Source: Mytilus galloprovincialis (taxonomy: Eukaryota; Mollusca; Bivalvia; Mytilida; Mytilidae). Taken from it: a DNA stretch of 64,000 bases. This document shows positions 35,451 through 46,600 of this stretch, piece after piece. A model generated the notes under the pieces. It worked only from the letters and a program-made list of their open reading frames with translations, was not told the origin of the DNA and ran no database searches. Position 1 is the stretch's first letter; every line of letters starts with the position of its first letter. The stretch spans positions 74,220,268 to 74,284,267 of the forward strand of contig NC_134847.1 in NCBI RefSeq assembly GCF_965363235.1. Reading direction: 5' to 3'. The translations under genes and the position numbers were made by a program.

Positions 35451-35689
35451 TGTTAACATTTGTACAGCCTTTTACGACCAGAGAATGGTAAATATAGTGT
35501 AAAGCATATTCCTCAACATCAAATGTCATGTTAAAATGCCCTTTGAATTAAAAAATATGTCGTGTTTCTTCTAAATAAATTGATTATTATAATCCGTTTG
35601 AATTTCGTAAATATTGTTTGAGTGGATTCGACTGAGCATCATATAAACATAACAATTAATAAAAGAAGAATCTATCTAAGGACACGAAT

Positions 35690-35975
35690 TCCCCCGCTCA
35701 AGCTTTGTAAAATTCCAAGTTGAAAAGAGGCAAAACTCTAGAACGGTATGTGACTCACTGTCTGAAATCTCACTCTGTCTGCTAGTTTTGGTTCTCGACA
35801 TTTTTATCGAGTTTTATATAATTTTGATTAGCAAAACTTAAGTTTGAGGGGGGAAAAATCAATTTACCAAGTTGTAAAGGGACATACTCTACAACGGTGA
35901 GTGACTCACTGCTAAAATTGAACTCTGTCTGTAAGACTTGATTCGCAGCACTTTGTATGAGTTTCTAAAAATGTA
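35690..35975. repeat. Diverged direct duplication
   Basis: CTCTAGAACGGTATGTGACT at about 35736 recurs as CTCTACAACGGTGAGTGACT at about 35888. Each is followed by CACTG, a GAACTCTGTCTG-like block and TTTTAT/TTTGTATGAGTTT. Confidence 0.65.
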
Positions 35976-35984
35976 GTACGGTAC

Positions 35985-36200
35985 CATGCTTATACATTGA
36001 TACGAGATATAGGAGCATTTCGTCTACATAAGACTCATCAGTGACGCTCAGATCAAAATAGTTATAAAGCCAAACAAGTAAAAAGTTGAAGAGTATTGAG
36101 GATCCAAATTTCCAAAAAATGGTGCCAAATACGGATAAGGTTATCCATGCATGGGATATGAACACCCTTAGTATTTCGAAAAAATCATACTTTTGTAACA
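35985..36200 (-). repeat. Family B, minus
   Basis: TTTCGTCTACATAAGACTCA, AAGAGTATTGAGGATCCA and GGTGCCAAATACGGATAAGG, in reversed order relative to the 11.2-kb copy. Confidence 0.7.
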
Positions 36201-36209
36201 GGACATTTA

Positions 36210-37055
36210 TAAAAATGACCATAATTATGATTGATATTCATGTCAACACGGAAGTGTTGTTTAGTATAAAGTGTACATTTTCAAACCAATTTTCTTCATT
36301 TTAGGTTTATATCCTTCCAAATTTCCCTTCTTTCGATTTGTTCTTTTAGTGGTATTTTTCCTGTTTTCTGTTTGAAGCTTGAATTAAAAGAAACAAGATG
36401 TTTAATTTGACACCATTTAATGCCTAAATGTCCTGGAATAACTTGCTTTATCCGATAATCTGTGTATTATTTTGAAAATCTGTAGCCCTGAAAAAAAAAT
36501 TTGAAAACTTTTTTAAAAATGTTGTTATATTTCTATAATTCAAAATACACTATACATGTAGTTTTAAGAAAAACTCAACACGGATACCCGGCTTGTTATA
36601 AATAATAAACCATGAAATCATAATGCTCAATTAATTACTGTATAGAAAGATCATTTTCAAATGATTATCAAACAATAAAATCGTCATACTTTCATATATA
36701 TTATTTTGGCTTTTAAAGGAACTAAAACACATGTATAAAATCAAAAATGAACTTTTTTAAGACTGCATTTTATGACACTTTAGTCGAATTCGTTGGAGTT
36801 TTACTAAATTGTGCAGGCCTTGAACACATGTTCTATGCTTTAAATACCCGCTATATATTTATAACACAAAATGCATGACTATAAAGGATCGTACCTTCAT
36901 AAAACGACCTTTTCATATAAAGGTAAATGCGCAAAGGGGAAAATTATCCTTAGATTTTACACGAAACAAATAAATGTACAGTTGACTCTTCCATTTCAAT
37001 GTTGTTGGGTTTTTTTTTAAGAATGGAAAATCTTGATTATACAATTTTAATGTTG
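36210..37055. other. Spacer downstream of CTL-C, nothing recognised
   Basis: No AATAAA was found close behind the CTL-C stop, so its poly(A) site is not assigned. Confidence 0.35.
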
Positions 37056-37059
37056 GTAC

Positions 37060-37304
37060 TTACTGTTTTTCACAGATGAAATGAACATGTCTATCAGAAC
37101 AATCGTGGTCAGTCCAAAACACGTCATCATCAACCCAGTAATACATCAAACAGTTCTGTTTGTTTGCAAGTGTGACATTATTTTCTGGTTTTCCTGGTCC
37201 CCAGGCGGTATAACCTTTTAGTGGGACACCAGTTTCTAACCAACGCCACTGTCCTTCAAATGCTTGATCTGTTGCTCCAACAAAAAAGTTTTGTATTCTT
37301 TCTC
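37060..37304 (-). CDS. CTL-C exon 4 (ENN and calcium site)
   Basis: A 245-bp terminal exon after acceptor actttcag with TAA at 37062-37060. It holds FFVGATD, WRWLETG, ENN, QNC, FWTDHDC and FICEKQ. Confidence 0.95.
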
Positions 37305-40300
37305 CTGAAAGTACAGTTTATAATTTCTAAATAAGACAGATTCATATCATTGTTGACTATAACTTAGGCCAAAATCAGAATTTTAGTTTAAGTTTAAACA
37401 TATTTATTTAAAGTGAATTTGGAAACAAGTTATTGCAACTAATATTTATCCCTTTCGACTTTGCGGGTGCGAGTGCTGCCTTGTTGCGGCATTCGCCTGC
37501 TCTTTTTCGAAAACTACAAGGGTGTCTTTTACGTGCAAGAGATATGGCTCTCTTTTAACACGTTCCAGCCATTTATCGTCCCATTCCGACGGACTATCAT
37601 TGTTTCCTCAAGACCATACTCGCAAATGGTGTCAAGGCAGAGCCGAAATTCAGTCCCTGAAATTTTCATCCTGGAATCGAACCAGGAACCTTTGTATTAG
37701 TAGTCACGGATGCACTAACCATTAAACCACGACTCTCTGTAAAGAATTTTAGTCTTAACACTGTAGCAAGATATAATATGCATTATATAAAGTGTAAAAT
37801 ATTGTATATGAAATAGTTTTATTATGCATTTTTAAAAGAATTCATATATAACTGAGTAGTCTACATATAAAAACGAGTATTACTCAGGGTGCTACATATG
37901 TAGCAGGATCTGCTTACCCTTCATTGGTATTTTTACCGATGGTTTATTGAAGATGTTTTAGTGAAATACAAGAATAACTTACCCATGTTTTATTCTGTGA
38001 TATCTGATCGTTTGATAAAACGTACAGGAGTAACATAAAGGCTCGCGTGTGGGGTGGGATCTACGTACCCTCCTGAAACGCATAAGAACATCCCCCATTC
38101 CTATGCTTGGGTTCGTGTTGCCTATTCTTTAGTTTTTATGTTGTGTTTTGTATACTGTTGTTTGTGTTTTTGGTCGTGTTTCGTTTATTTGGCTTTGCGT
38201 TAACTCTTTGTTTTCGACTTATGAGTTTGAATGTTATTTGGTATAATTCGACTCTCTTTTAAAAAGTATAATTAACAAATTTACTAAATCTATAAATTAT
38301 TTAAACATACAGAATAATAGCGTGATGAAGGGAACGTAATATTCGAAGACCCCAACATGTTTTCAAATTTTATCGTTATTTGGTAACTGCCTTGTTAATC
38401 TTCTACATCTAAACGTATTCTTACTTACCGTCTAAGACACTGAGAATTTGTCTGATAAAATTGTGTTTTTCTGCATTGTCATCTGTAACCAAATACGCTT
38501 GATGGGTTCGACAGTTTCTCTGAAACAAAAAACAAAATGTTCGAACATAATTATGTAATTACTTAAATTGTTTCACCAATAGAAATGGCTGTAGCGGATC
38601 CAGGTGGGGGCGATTCCGGAAGTTGGAACCCACTTTTTACACGATAAATGCGTTTTTTGTCTAATAACCAATTTATTAAGTTGTTGGTAGTGAAAAACGT
38701 CAAAAAACAACGTGTTATGGCCTGCAACGCGTCGATGTTACGTTTATTTCAAGGTTTTGAGGGATTATTTCACAAAGAACACGACTGTGAATGATGTATA
38801 CCGTAAAAACTAAGTCGGTGACTCTTTTTTATTTTGCATCATTTCAACGGAAATTTAAAGTATAATGCAAAGTGCACCAGTAGTCCCGTGGATTGTCTGT
38901 AAAAAGGAATTGAGGGTAACTGAGTTATCCTAATTCATATTACTACCAATAAACTTCATATGAAACTGGCTGAGACTTGTTATAGAGCTAGTGAAAGTTA
39001 ACATTCCCTTATTGTTCTTTGGATAAGTTTTATCTCTTCAAGTTGCTTTGTGAACTGATATCATAAATGCACGATTTCAACTTAAATGAGCCCCAGACGT
39101 TAGATTTATTCTAAAAAAAAAATTGAAATAGCCTTTAGAATAAAGGGGAACATTAGAATTATCATTAAAGAAACATTTGATATTTCCTTTTTCATATTAT
39201 GTTTGTTCTCAAAAAGATAGTTTGGCATAAAGATACAGACTACAAAACCAAATCATTAGTAGAATTTTAAAATAAAATCTTACTTGTGCGTCAACCCAAG
39301 TCCTCCTATCAATACTGAACAGGAAACATTCGCCACGATATTCTGCCCAGTCCTTTGGACAGTTAGAGATTGAGGACACACACGCTATTCCTGAAAGTAG
39401 TTGACATTTTAATTTAAATAAAGTTTAATACCTCGTTAAAGTAAATTGGCGTGGCTTTGTATTTATATATTCCACCATTGTGTTATTGTGTTATGGAGTT
39501 TTGAATCTTGTTTTTCTTTGTTGACATGTTTGTTTGTTTTATAGTGATAAAAATATAACTCAATATTGACTGCTATTCCCCAATTTTCGACATTTTTACC
39601 TAGTATAACATGTATGCCTATTTGTTTTCTCATACATTGGTGTCAATATAATACATTCAAGAGAAGGTTTAATAGCTATAAAGCCAAGCTAAATCCACCA
39701 TTTTCTACATACAGAATTACTAATGACTGTACCAAGTCAGGAAATGACAGTTGTTTTTGATGTGTTTGAGCTTTTTATTTTCCCATTTAATAAAGGACCT
39801 TCCGTTTCGAATTTTCGTTGGAATTTGTTTCTTTTTTCTTTGTACCAACACTGCCTCAGTTGGACTATCCAGTACGTGACCATAGTATTATCAAGTATCC
39901 GATTTGTCAGCACTAATACGTTTTCAATGATATTTCATTATTCTTCAATTTTTTTATGAACTATTTATCAATATCGATCAACTAACACTTCTTGGATGGT
40001 TAATCGTAATGATTGATAGGGAATAGATATATCATCATTCGGCGGTACAATCTGTTCTAAAGAAACTGTTTGGGTTGATTGGTGAAGCTCCTTGTACGGC
40101 AAAAACCATTGAACTTACTTTCTGAGGTGTTCGTAGTCTACAAAACACTACTTTAAAACTAATGACCTACCAACTTTTACCCCACCAAGAACTGGATGAA
40201 AATCGTGCTATAATAACAGTTTATAATGCTTGCTTTTGATATATCTTCCTAAGTAAATAAATATCTAAATTAAAATTAAAAGATAAACTTTACCAAAGAT

Positions 40301-40679
40301 ACCAATTCAAGCCAGAAAGAAATGGAATTTAATAATTTGAGGGAGCTTTTGTTTACTCAAAAATGAAGTATCCTCCGCAACAACAGTTGGCGTTCAGACA
40401 GATCACGTTTCCATTAAAACGTGTTGTTTTCATACATAGACCTACATTTTTGGGTCATCATAATATGCTGTCATTTTTAATTTCCCTGTAAAACCAGTCC
40501 ACCTTCAAATACTAAATATTGAGCATATAAAATGTTAAAACTATTTGCATTATACAGTTGTAATCGCAACCTTAATTCGATTCTTTGTGAGAACCTGCAA
40601 TGGAAAAAAAATCTCACGAAGGATAAATGTTACTCTTACCGATAACAAATGTAAACAAACTTATAATCATCTTATCCAT
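37060..40679 (-). CDS. CTL-C: secreted single-domain C-type lectin, ENN-type site
   Basis: Exons are 40679-40640, 39390-39284, 38519-38429 and 37304-37060, with the same lengths as in CTL-B (40, 107, 91, 245 bp), coding for 160 residues. The signal peptide starts MDKMIISLFTFVIG. The CTLD has all six cysteines (24, 35, 52, 131, 148, 157), NFFVGATD, GQWRWLETG and FWTDHDC. The triplet at 120-122 is ENN instead of EPN: the proline that forms the cis bond between calcium ligands is gone, while both polar residues remain. This could weaken or alter sugar choice (inference from the family). Asn122 again starts a sequon (NVT). The high similarity to CTL-B suggests the youngest duplication of the cluster. 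Confidence 0.92.
37445..37738 (-). repeat. tRNA-derived SINE in CTL-C intron 3
   Basis: On the minus strand the head (37738 to about 37665) has an A-box-like TGGTTTAATGGTTAG and the B-box GGTTCGATTCC at tRNA spacing. A body of about 220 bp follows, with AGTTTTCGAAAAAGAGCAGG and CAAGGCAGCACTCGCACCCG. It is a Pol III type short element, not a working tRNA gene. Confidence 0.75.
37885..38275 (+). repeat. RT-element tail fragments
   Basis: TAGCAGGATCTGCTTACCCT at about 37902 is a short piece. At 38040 a second, fuller copy reads GTGGGGTGGGATCTACGTAC and goes on to GGTTCGTGTTGCCTATTCTT. Confidence 0.6.
38429..38519 (-). CDS. CTL-C exon 3
   Basis: 91 bp after acceptor ttgtttcag; encodes RNCRTHQAYLVTDD and KHNFIRQILSVLD; donor GTAAGT. 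Confidence 0.9.
38585..38770. repeat. GCGGATCCAGG-type repeat fragment
   Basis: GTAGCGGATCCAGGTGGGGG followed by a CCGGAAGTTGGAACCC block resembles the stretch at 46466-46510 (GGCGGAATCCAGGATTTTGG). Shared origin is likely but short. Confidence 0.4.
39284..39390 (-). CDS. CTL-C exon 2 (start of CTLD)
   Basis: 107 bp after acceptor actttcag, encoding CPKDWAEYRGEC and LFSIDRRTW, with donor GTAAGA. Confidence 0.9.
39520..39860 (+). repeat. Family A, plus, in CTL-C intron 1
   Basis: ATTGACTGCTATTCCCCAAT, CACCATTTTCTACAT and CTGTACCAAGTCAGG in order. Confidence 0.65.
39870..40635. other. CTL-C intron 1, remainder
   Basis: Nothing recognised. Confidence 0.35.
40640..40679 (-). CDS. CTL-C exon 1 (signal peptide)
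   Basis: ATG at 40679 with a CACC context, 13 codons plus one base, then donor GTAAGA. Confidence 0.85.
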
Positions 40680-40689
40680 GGTGATCCTA

Positions 40690-41200
40690 TAAATCAAAAT
40701 ATATAATCTTGGAATATATTAACATTCAGGTCATGGCTCAAATTGAAACCTTAGTGACAAACTGCTATCTTGATGTCAAATGAGATTAGGCATTACTTTA
40801 ATATCTGTTTATGTAATTTACATGCATGCATTGTCCCTTTTCAACTCTTTCTACTACATTTAGAAGTTAAGTTCTGACATGCCTTTCAAAGCCATACCAA
40901 TCGTACAATTTCTAATCTGCTACCTTGTATGAAGCAGTTTATGAACGTCCTGAACAGTTTAACATTAATTTTATCAAATATTCTAATTAATAGTTTCTGT
41001 AATGCTTTTTACAACCATACACATTGTACAAATTCTAAAGCAAAGTTTTTCATTTCTGACTTTTCACATAGATTAGATCGTTGGTTTTGCTGTTTGATAG
41101 TTTTAGCCTAGTCAACTTGGGGCCATTTTAAGTTAGCTGTTCAGTGTGAGCCAAGGCTCCGTGTTGAAGCCGTACTTTGTCCTAACATGGTTTACTTTTG
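40690..41200. other. Upstream of CTL-C
   Basis: Must include the CTL-C promoter. No TATA box at the spacing seen in CTL-A and CTL-B; the nearest AT-rich box (TTATATATTTTG, minus) is within 40 bp of the ATG. Confidence 0.3.
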
Positions 41201-41204
41201 ACTA

Positions 41205-41260
41205 ATTCTGACTTGGATAGAGAGTTGTCTCATTGGCACTCATACCACATCTTTTTATAT
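41205..41260 (+). repeat. Family D end, plus
   Basis: GAGAGTTGTCTCATTGGCAC and TCATACCACATCTTTTTATA. Confidence 0.6.
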
Positions 41261-41621
41261 CTATTATCTGTAAATTTGTAAATAATGATTTCGTTTTTTG
41301 TTTTTTTAGAGGCCTACATGACACAGATGGATCAGATAGCCACATAGACAGGTGATGAACCGAAGCAAAATCAATCACTGTACTTGATTGTTCGTTCATT
41401 GCTTAAAATTCGACGAAACCTTTTTCAAACATGTTTGAAACGACAGAAAACTAAGAATTCTATCAACAGATAAGTCGACCAAGATGAAGAGCAGAATAAT
41501 CATGATAAAGTAATGGATATTTGAAAATGAGAAGTAGCCTTTTCCCTCCACAAGCCATAGAAATTACCGCCACAATTCAAAGCAGACCAGTCAAAGACCA
41601 GCCAATTTAATTTTTTCATTT

Positions 41622-42106
41622 TTGCATAAGCTAAAATCAACTTAGCATATGTTGAAATGTCTAGCTTATACATAAATGTTGGCGCGGAATCAAAGTCATA
41701 AATATTAAAATTAAAGTTTATTTTAGCATATACATAATGAATTTAGCTTATGCTAAAATGATTTTAGCTTATGCTAAAATGATTTAAGCTTATGCTAAAA
41801 TGATTTTATCATAAGCTAAAATCATTTTAGCATAAGCTAAATTCATTATGTATATGCTAAAATAAACTTTAATTTTAATATTTATGACCTTGATTCCGCG
41901 CCAACATTTATGTATAAGCTAAACAATTCAGCATATGCTAAATTGATTTTAGCTTATGCAAAAATGAATTCAGCTTATGCTAAAATGAATTTAGCTTATG
42001 CTAAAATCATTTTAGTATATGCATAAATTATAATTTAGCATATGCTAAAATGATTTAAGCATATGCTAAATTCGAGGTTTATGACCCTAATTCCGCGTCA
42101 TAGATG
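41622..42106. repeat. Large palindrome built from an AGCTTATGCTAAAAT repeat
   Basis: Arms 41663 to about 41775 and about 41808-41920 are inverted copies with one mismatch seen (AATCAAAGTC against AATCAAGGTC), and include GTTGGCGCGGAAT near the outer ends. The centre is a direct array of a 21-bp unit beginning AGCTTATGCTAAAATGATTT, itself close to palindromic. A third, looser set of the same units runs to 42106 and ends with CCCTAATTCCGCGTCA, a variant of the arm end. No coding frame. It behaves like a foldback or hairpin element. Confidence 0.85.
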
Positions 42107-42224
42107 TGGTTACCTATCTGAGAATAAACATTAAAATGTACCTTTATCCCGTTACCCCGGAACAAGAAATTAAAGTATTCTTCAATATTTTAACATCCAC
42201 GCACGACAGTCAAGCGATATTTTT

Positions 42225-42965
42225 GTATCTATAATACTAAAATTACGAGGTCCAATTTGTCAGCCGTCATCACGTAAAAACGATGAATCAAAGAATTCAA
42301 CTTTATATATAACTAATATAGTACAATGCTGTTGATTAAAAATTACACCACTCCAGACCCTTTTGTTTTCCACATAATTAATATTGCCAATAATAAAGAA
42401 GTTCCGGGTCAAATCCGATACCGATACCAATAGTATATTCACCTGTTACCTATTAACTTATCTGTACGTTCCGCATCTGACAGGCGCAGCACCAAACGCT
42501 GTATTTAAGATTTTGCTATATACACGGGTCGTAATCACAGGGTTGACACAACTAAATTCAATCACTGTCACATTGTTCCCGATTGTAGTATTTTAATCAG
42601 TATGACTTTCTAAGATGACAATACGAATAATAAAAATCTGGACTTAAAATAAGGCGTATAGGTACAGCATGTACAGTTTTCAATTTGTTAGCCGGAATGG
42701 CGTCAAACAGCGAATCAAAGAATTCAACTTTCTTTATAACTAACATTCTAGGACAATGCTGTTGATTAAAAAATACTCCTTTCCAGGCCATTTTGTTTTC
42801 CAAATAAATAATAGCACCAGTAATTGATAAGTTCCAGGTCGACGGGTTCAAACAGAAAGATGTTGAAAGCAGAGAAAACTGTGCATCTTATAATCGGCAT
42901 GACTTTATCAGATGACAGTACCAATACTAAAATAAGGCTTACGCATAGTTATATTCTTTAATTCA
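42225..42965. repeat. Diverged tandem duplication upstream of the membrane-protein gene
   Basis: GAATCAAAGAATTCAACTTT occurs at about 42286 and 42713. In both, ACAATGCTGTTGATTAAAAA and TTTTGTTTTCCA follow at equal spacing. A third partial unit starts with GGCATGACTTTATCAGATGA near 42897, matching CAGTATGACTTTCTAAGATG at 42598. Two short minus-strand open frames over the units are related to each other for this reason. Confidence 0.7.
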
Positions 42966-43381
42966 GTCACAGACCCGCGATATCATGGGTGTGTTCTAGT
43001 ATATATATAAAATTAAGCCCCATGACTGCATCGAAAACGTTGTATGTAACAGACAAGTTCTATTTTAAGAACACTTTGCGTGACAAGCAAATGTAACACT
43101 GCCCCAGTTCCTCTTTTTGGAAACATGGACGTCGAAGTCTGTAAAAATAATAAAAATGGTTGTAAGCTCGATTATCGAGAGACAACTTAAAATATCAAGT
43201 CTGTGTATATAGACGATTTTGAATGAGAAAATTCCTATGACCATGTTAGGTAAAACTATAAGGCATTTATAAATAATATATATATTGACTGAAATCGAAA
43301 CACAATTAAATATTTCCTCTTTATTTGATTATATAACTACACTTTATTTATTCTAACAAATATATCTGAAAATACCCGTCC

Positions 43382-43682
43382 ATGATGATGCACTATGAAA
43401 ACGACTTTTGGATTGCTAAGATAGCAAAATATAACAGGAATAGTAATGTCATACGTTCAACGGAGGCCAATAATTCAAGCAACTCGGACTCGCATATCTA
43501 CTTTGAGATTGACGGAAATAATGAAGTGAAACTGGAATTGCCCGTTAGAAGAAAAGCACAGAAGTGTTACCCTATTGCGACTACTAGAAGAAAAATTACA
43601 CTAATTTTGACTGGGATAATTATTGTACTTACTATTGTACCAGTTGTTTTGTATTCTATTCATAGTACAAAGGAAAATAAAG
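43382..43682 (+). CDS. Exon 1 of type II membrane protein gene
   Basis: Open from the ATG cluster at 43382 through a transmembrane span to donor GTATAT at 43683. A TTTATAAATAATATATATA stretch at 43266-43284 lies about 100 bp upstream and could serve as a TATA region. Confidence 0.65.
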
Positions 43683-46600
43683 GTATATTTACTCGTTTAA
43701 AACTTTAAATTATGCTTTTTGCATATTTGTTTAAAGTTATTTAACTATCATTTAACAAAATAGCATCATTCTGCTAAATTAATTTCGAGAGAACAGTAGC
43801 TCTTTTTTCTGGAATTTGGTCGTTAAAATACTAAGCGTTTGATTATTCGAGCTCCACAAAATCAAATATCGTAACACTTACTTCTCTCTAGAATTTTTGA
43901 TTAAGGTATATTGTTCTGAACGCCCCCATTGTACTGTTTGTTACCATTAAAGAAATTAAAAGTTTGCTGAAGGTTCTATCACTTTAATATCCAATAGAAA
44001 TATCTGTTTTACAATAACTTTACCAAACGGAAAAGTATGTAATAATGACAACTTTTTGAAAATCGAAAATGTCTTTCAATACTTGTATCGATGATGATAT
44101 TACTTAGTATTTGACACATTACGTGAGCAGATCAATAATAACTCCTAAGTCTTAGATGCATGATTATTTTATATTAGTTGTTAGTGGATTTGCAGTAGCT
44201 GTCAGTAACTGCGAGTACAATCAGATCTGTACTTAGTGTCTTTTTGTTGTTGTTGGGATATACAATTGCAAGTACCCGGCCATGTCCACTCTGTGTAGTA
44301 TTTCTATTTGTATCCATCTAATAAGTTAAGCCTTTTTCAACTGATTTTATAGTTCGTTCTTATGTTGTACTGTTACACAACTGTCCCGGGTTAAATATTT
44401 TTTTTCTTGCTAGGGGTTGTCTTGAACTTGCAACTAGTCAGTTTCACTCCCAATAAGAGAGTTGATGGCATAGTTTGTTTTGACCAGATAATAGTGGACA
44501 CATGATTTTGTTTACTTATCATACTAGTACCTGGAGAAGACAATTAGACAATTTTTATTGGCAGTTTATCAAAGTAACTATAAATTCAGTGGTTGTCGTT
44601 TGTTTATATGTTACATATTTGGTTTTCGTTCATTTTTTTTACATAAATAAGGCCGTTAGTTTTCTCGTTTGAATTGTTTTACATTGTCTTATCGGGGCCT
44701 TTTATAGCTGACTATGCGGTATGGGCTTTGCTCATTGTTGAAGGCCGTACGGTGACCTATAGTTGTTAATTTCTGTGTCATTTTGGTCTTTTGTGGATAG
44801 CTGTCTCATTGGCAATCATACCACATCTTCTTTTTTATATTTAATTTATTTGCCGGATAAAGCTTCCTTTCTGAAGAATTAAGGCTAAATTTACAGCAAT
44901 TGATTTAATTTCCGTCTGGTAATGTTCTTGCAAAAACAGATATTTCTATTGAATGTTAAAGTGATAGAAACTCCAGCAAACTCTTCATTTCATTAATGGT
45001 AGCATGTTTTATCTAACCATGATTACCGGTGATGTTGATGCAAGGCTGAAAGACACAGCCTTGTATCAATTTCACTGATGGTGATCCGATGGATTAAATC
45101 TTTTGTAGAGTCGTCACTGGTTCAGACGTACTTATGTTGTAGTTATTTCTGTGACTGTATCGTGCATTAATGTGTAGGATCCTTTACAATAGATAATTCA
45201 GCTGATCTGAAACACGTTCATCTTCATGCCTTATATATCATGTCCTGTATTACGAAGCTAGATTAATACTGACGAGGAAAGGTAACAGCCGGTCACTGGA
45301 AGCTTTATTTTTGTTGAGCCAAGTTACGGGGCGCCGAATGGTTTTGTACAAATTCAATTCTGTCATAACAAAATCATGTTTGTCTTATAAAACTATGTGT
45401 TACAGACTTGTTTTATGACAACTTCAATTTTGCGATGACAAAATTCACTTTTGTAGACAAAATTCATTTTTGTAGACAAAATTCATTTTTGTCACGAGAA
45501 AAGTCAATTTTGTCAAAAAGTGATGCAAATATAAACTTATTTGCATACAAAATTGACTTCTGTTACCTGATATAGAAATTAACACAAAAGTCAATTGTGT
45601 GAGACAAGATTCAATTTTGTGAGACAAAATTGACTGTTGTGAGACAAAATTGACTGTTGTGAGACAAAATTTAATTTTGTGAGACAAAATTCAATTTTGT
45701 CAATTTTGTCTCACAAAAGTCAACGACACAATTCAATTTTGTGAGACAAAATTGTTTTTTGTGAGACAAAATTAACATTTTGTGAGACAAAATTGACTTT
45801 TGTGAGAAAAAATTGAATTTTGTCTGCAAATTAGTTTAGTTTGGATTCTGTGAACCAATTTGCATACAAAATCGACTTTTGTGAGACAAAATTAACTTTT
45901 GTGAAGACAAAATTGACTTTTGTGAGACAAAATTGACTTTTGTGAGACAAAATTGACTTTTGTGAGACAAAATTGACTTTTGTGAGACAAAATTGACTTT
46001 GGTTCACAGAATCCATACTAAACTAATTTGCATACAAAATTGACTTTTGTCTCCCAATTTTCAAATTAGGTAACAAAAGTCAAGTCTGTGTTAATGATTT
46101 TGTCATGACAAAAGTGACTTTTGTCCACTGAAAGATAATTTTGTATGACAAAATTTTAAATGTGTAGTATTCTACAAATTTTGATAAACTGAACTCATTT
46201 TTGTTGAACAAAACTCACTTTTTTCCGTACAAATTTGAATTTCGAGTACAAAACCACAAGAGTCCCATTCGGCGCCCCGTACTAGGTGGTCGAGTGGTTT
46301 GCGCGTCGGATATAGTGCAATGCGATTTGGTGCCACGATATATCAATAACACGAGTTCGAATTAAATTGATAATAAAGATCCATTTTGTTATACATTTTG
46401 TTTCTGGGGATCAGTTTATTTATATATCTTTATTATCACAAACAAATTACAAAAGAATAGAGATCAGGGGCGGAATCCAGGATTTTGGAAAGGGGGGACG
46501 AAGGAATAAATTTTTGGGGACCTTTTTTTTGCTAAAAAACACAAAATAAGTGTAAAATGCATTTTAGTTAAAGTGTAGGGGCTGGACATTTTTGGTGCCG

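Noticed and set aside
42260-42851. Two similar minus-strand open frames as tandem genes
   Set aside because: They resemble each other only because they sit on a diverged direct repeat; no start context, domain or splice sites.
45600-46010. Regular short repeats that look like a CRISPR array at first glance
   Set aside because: Units are contiguous without unique spacers, and the context is an animal genome.
45445-46016. Open frames with repeated NFVSQKSILSHK-like peptides
   Set aside because: They are translations of the 20-bp tandem array in the foldback element.
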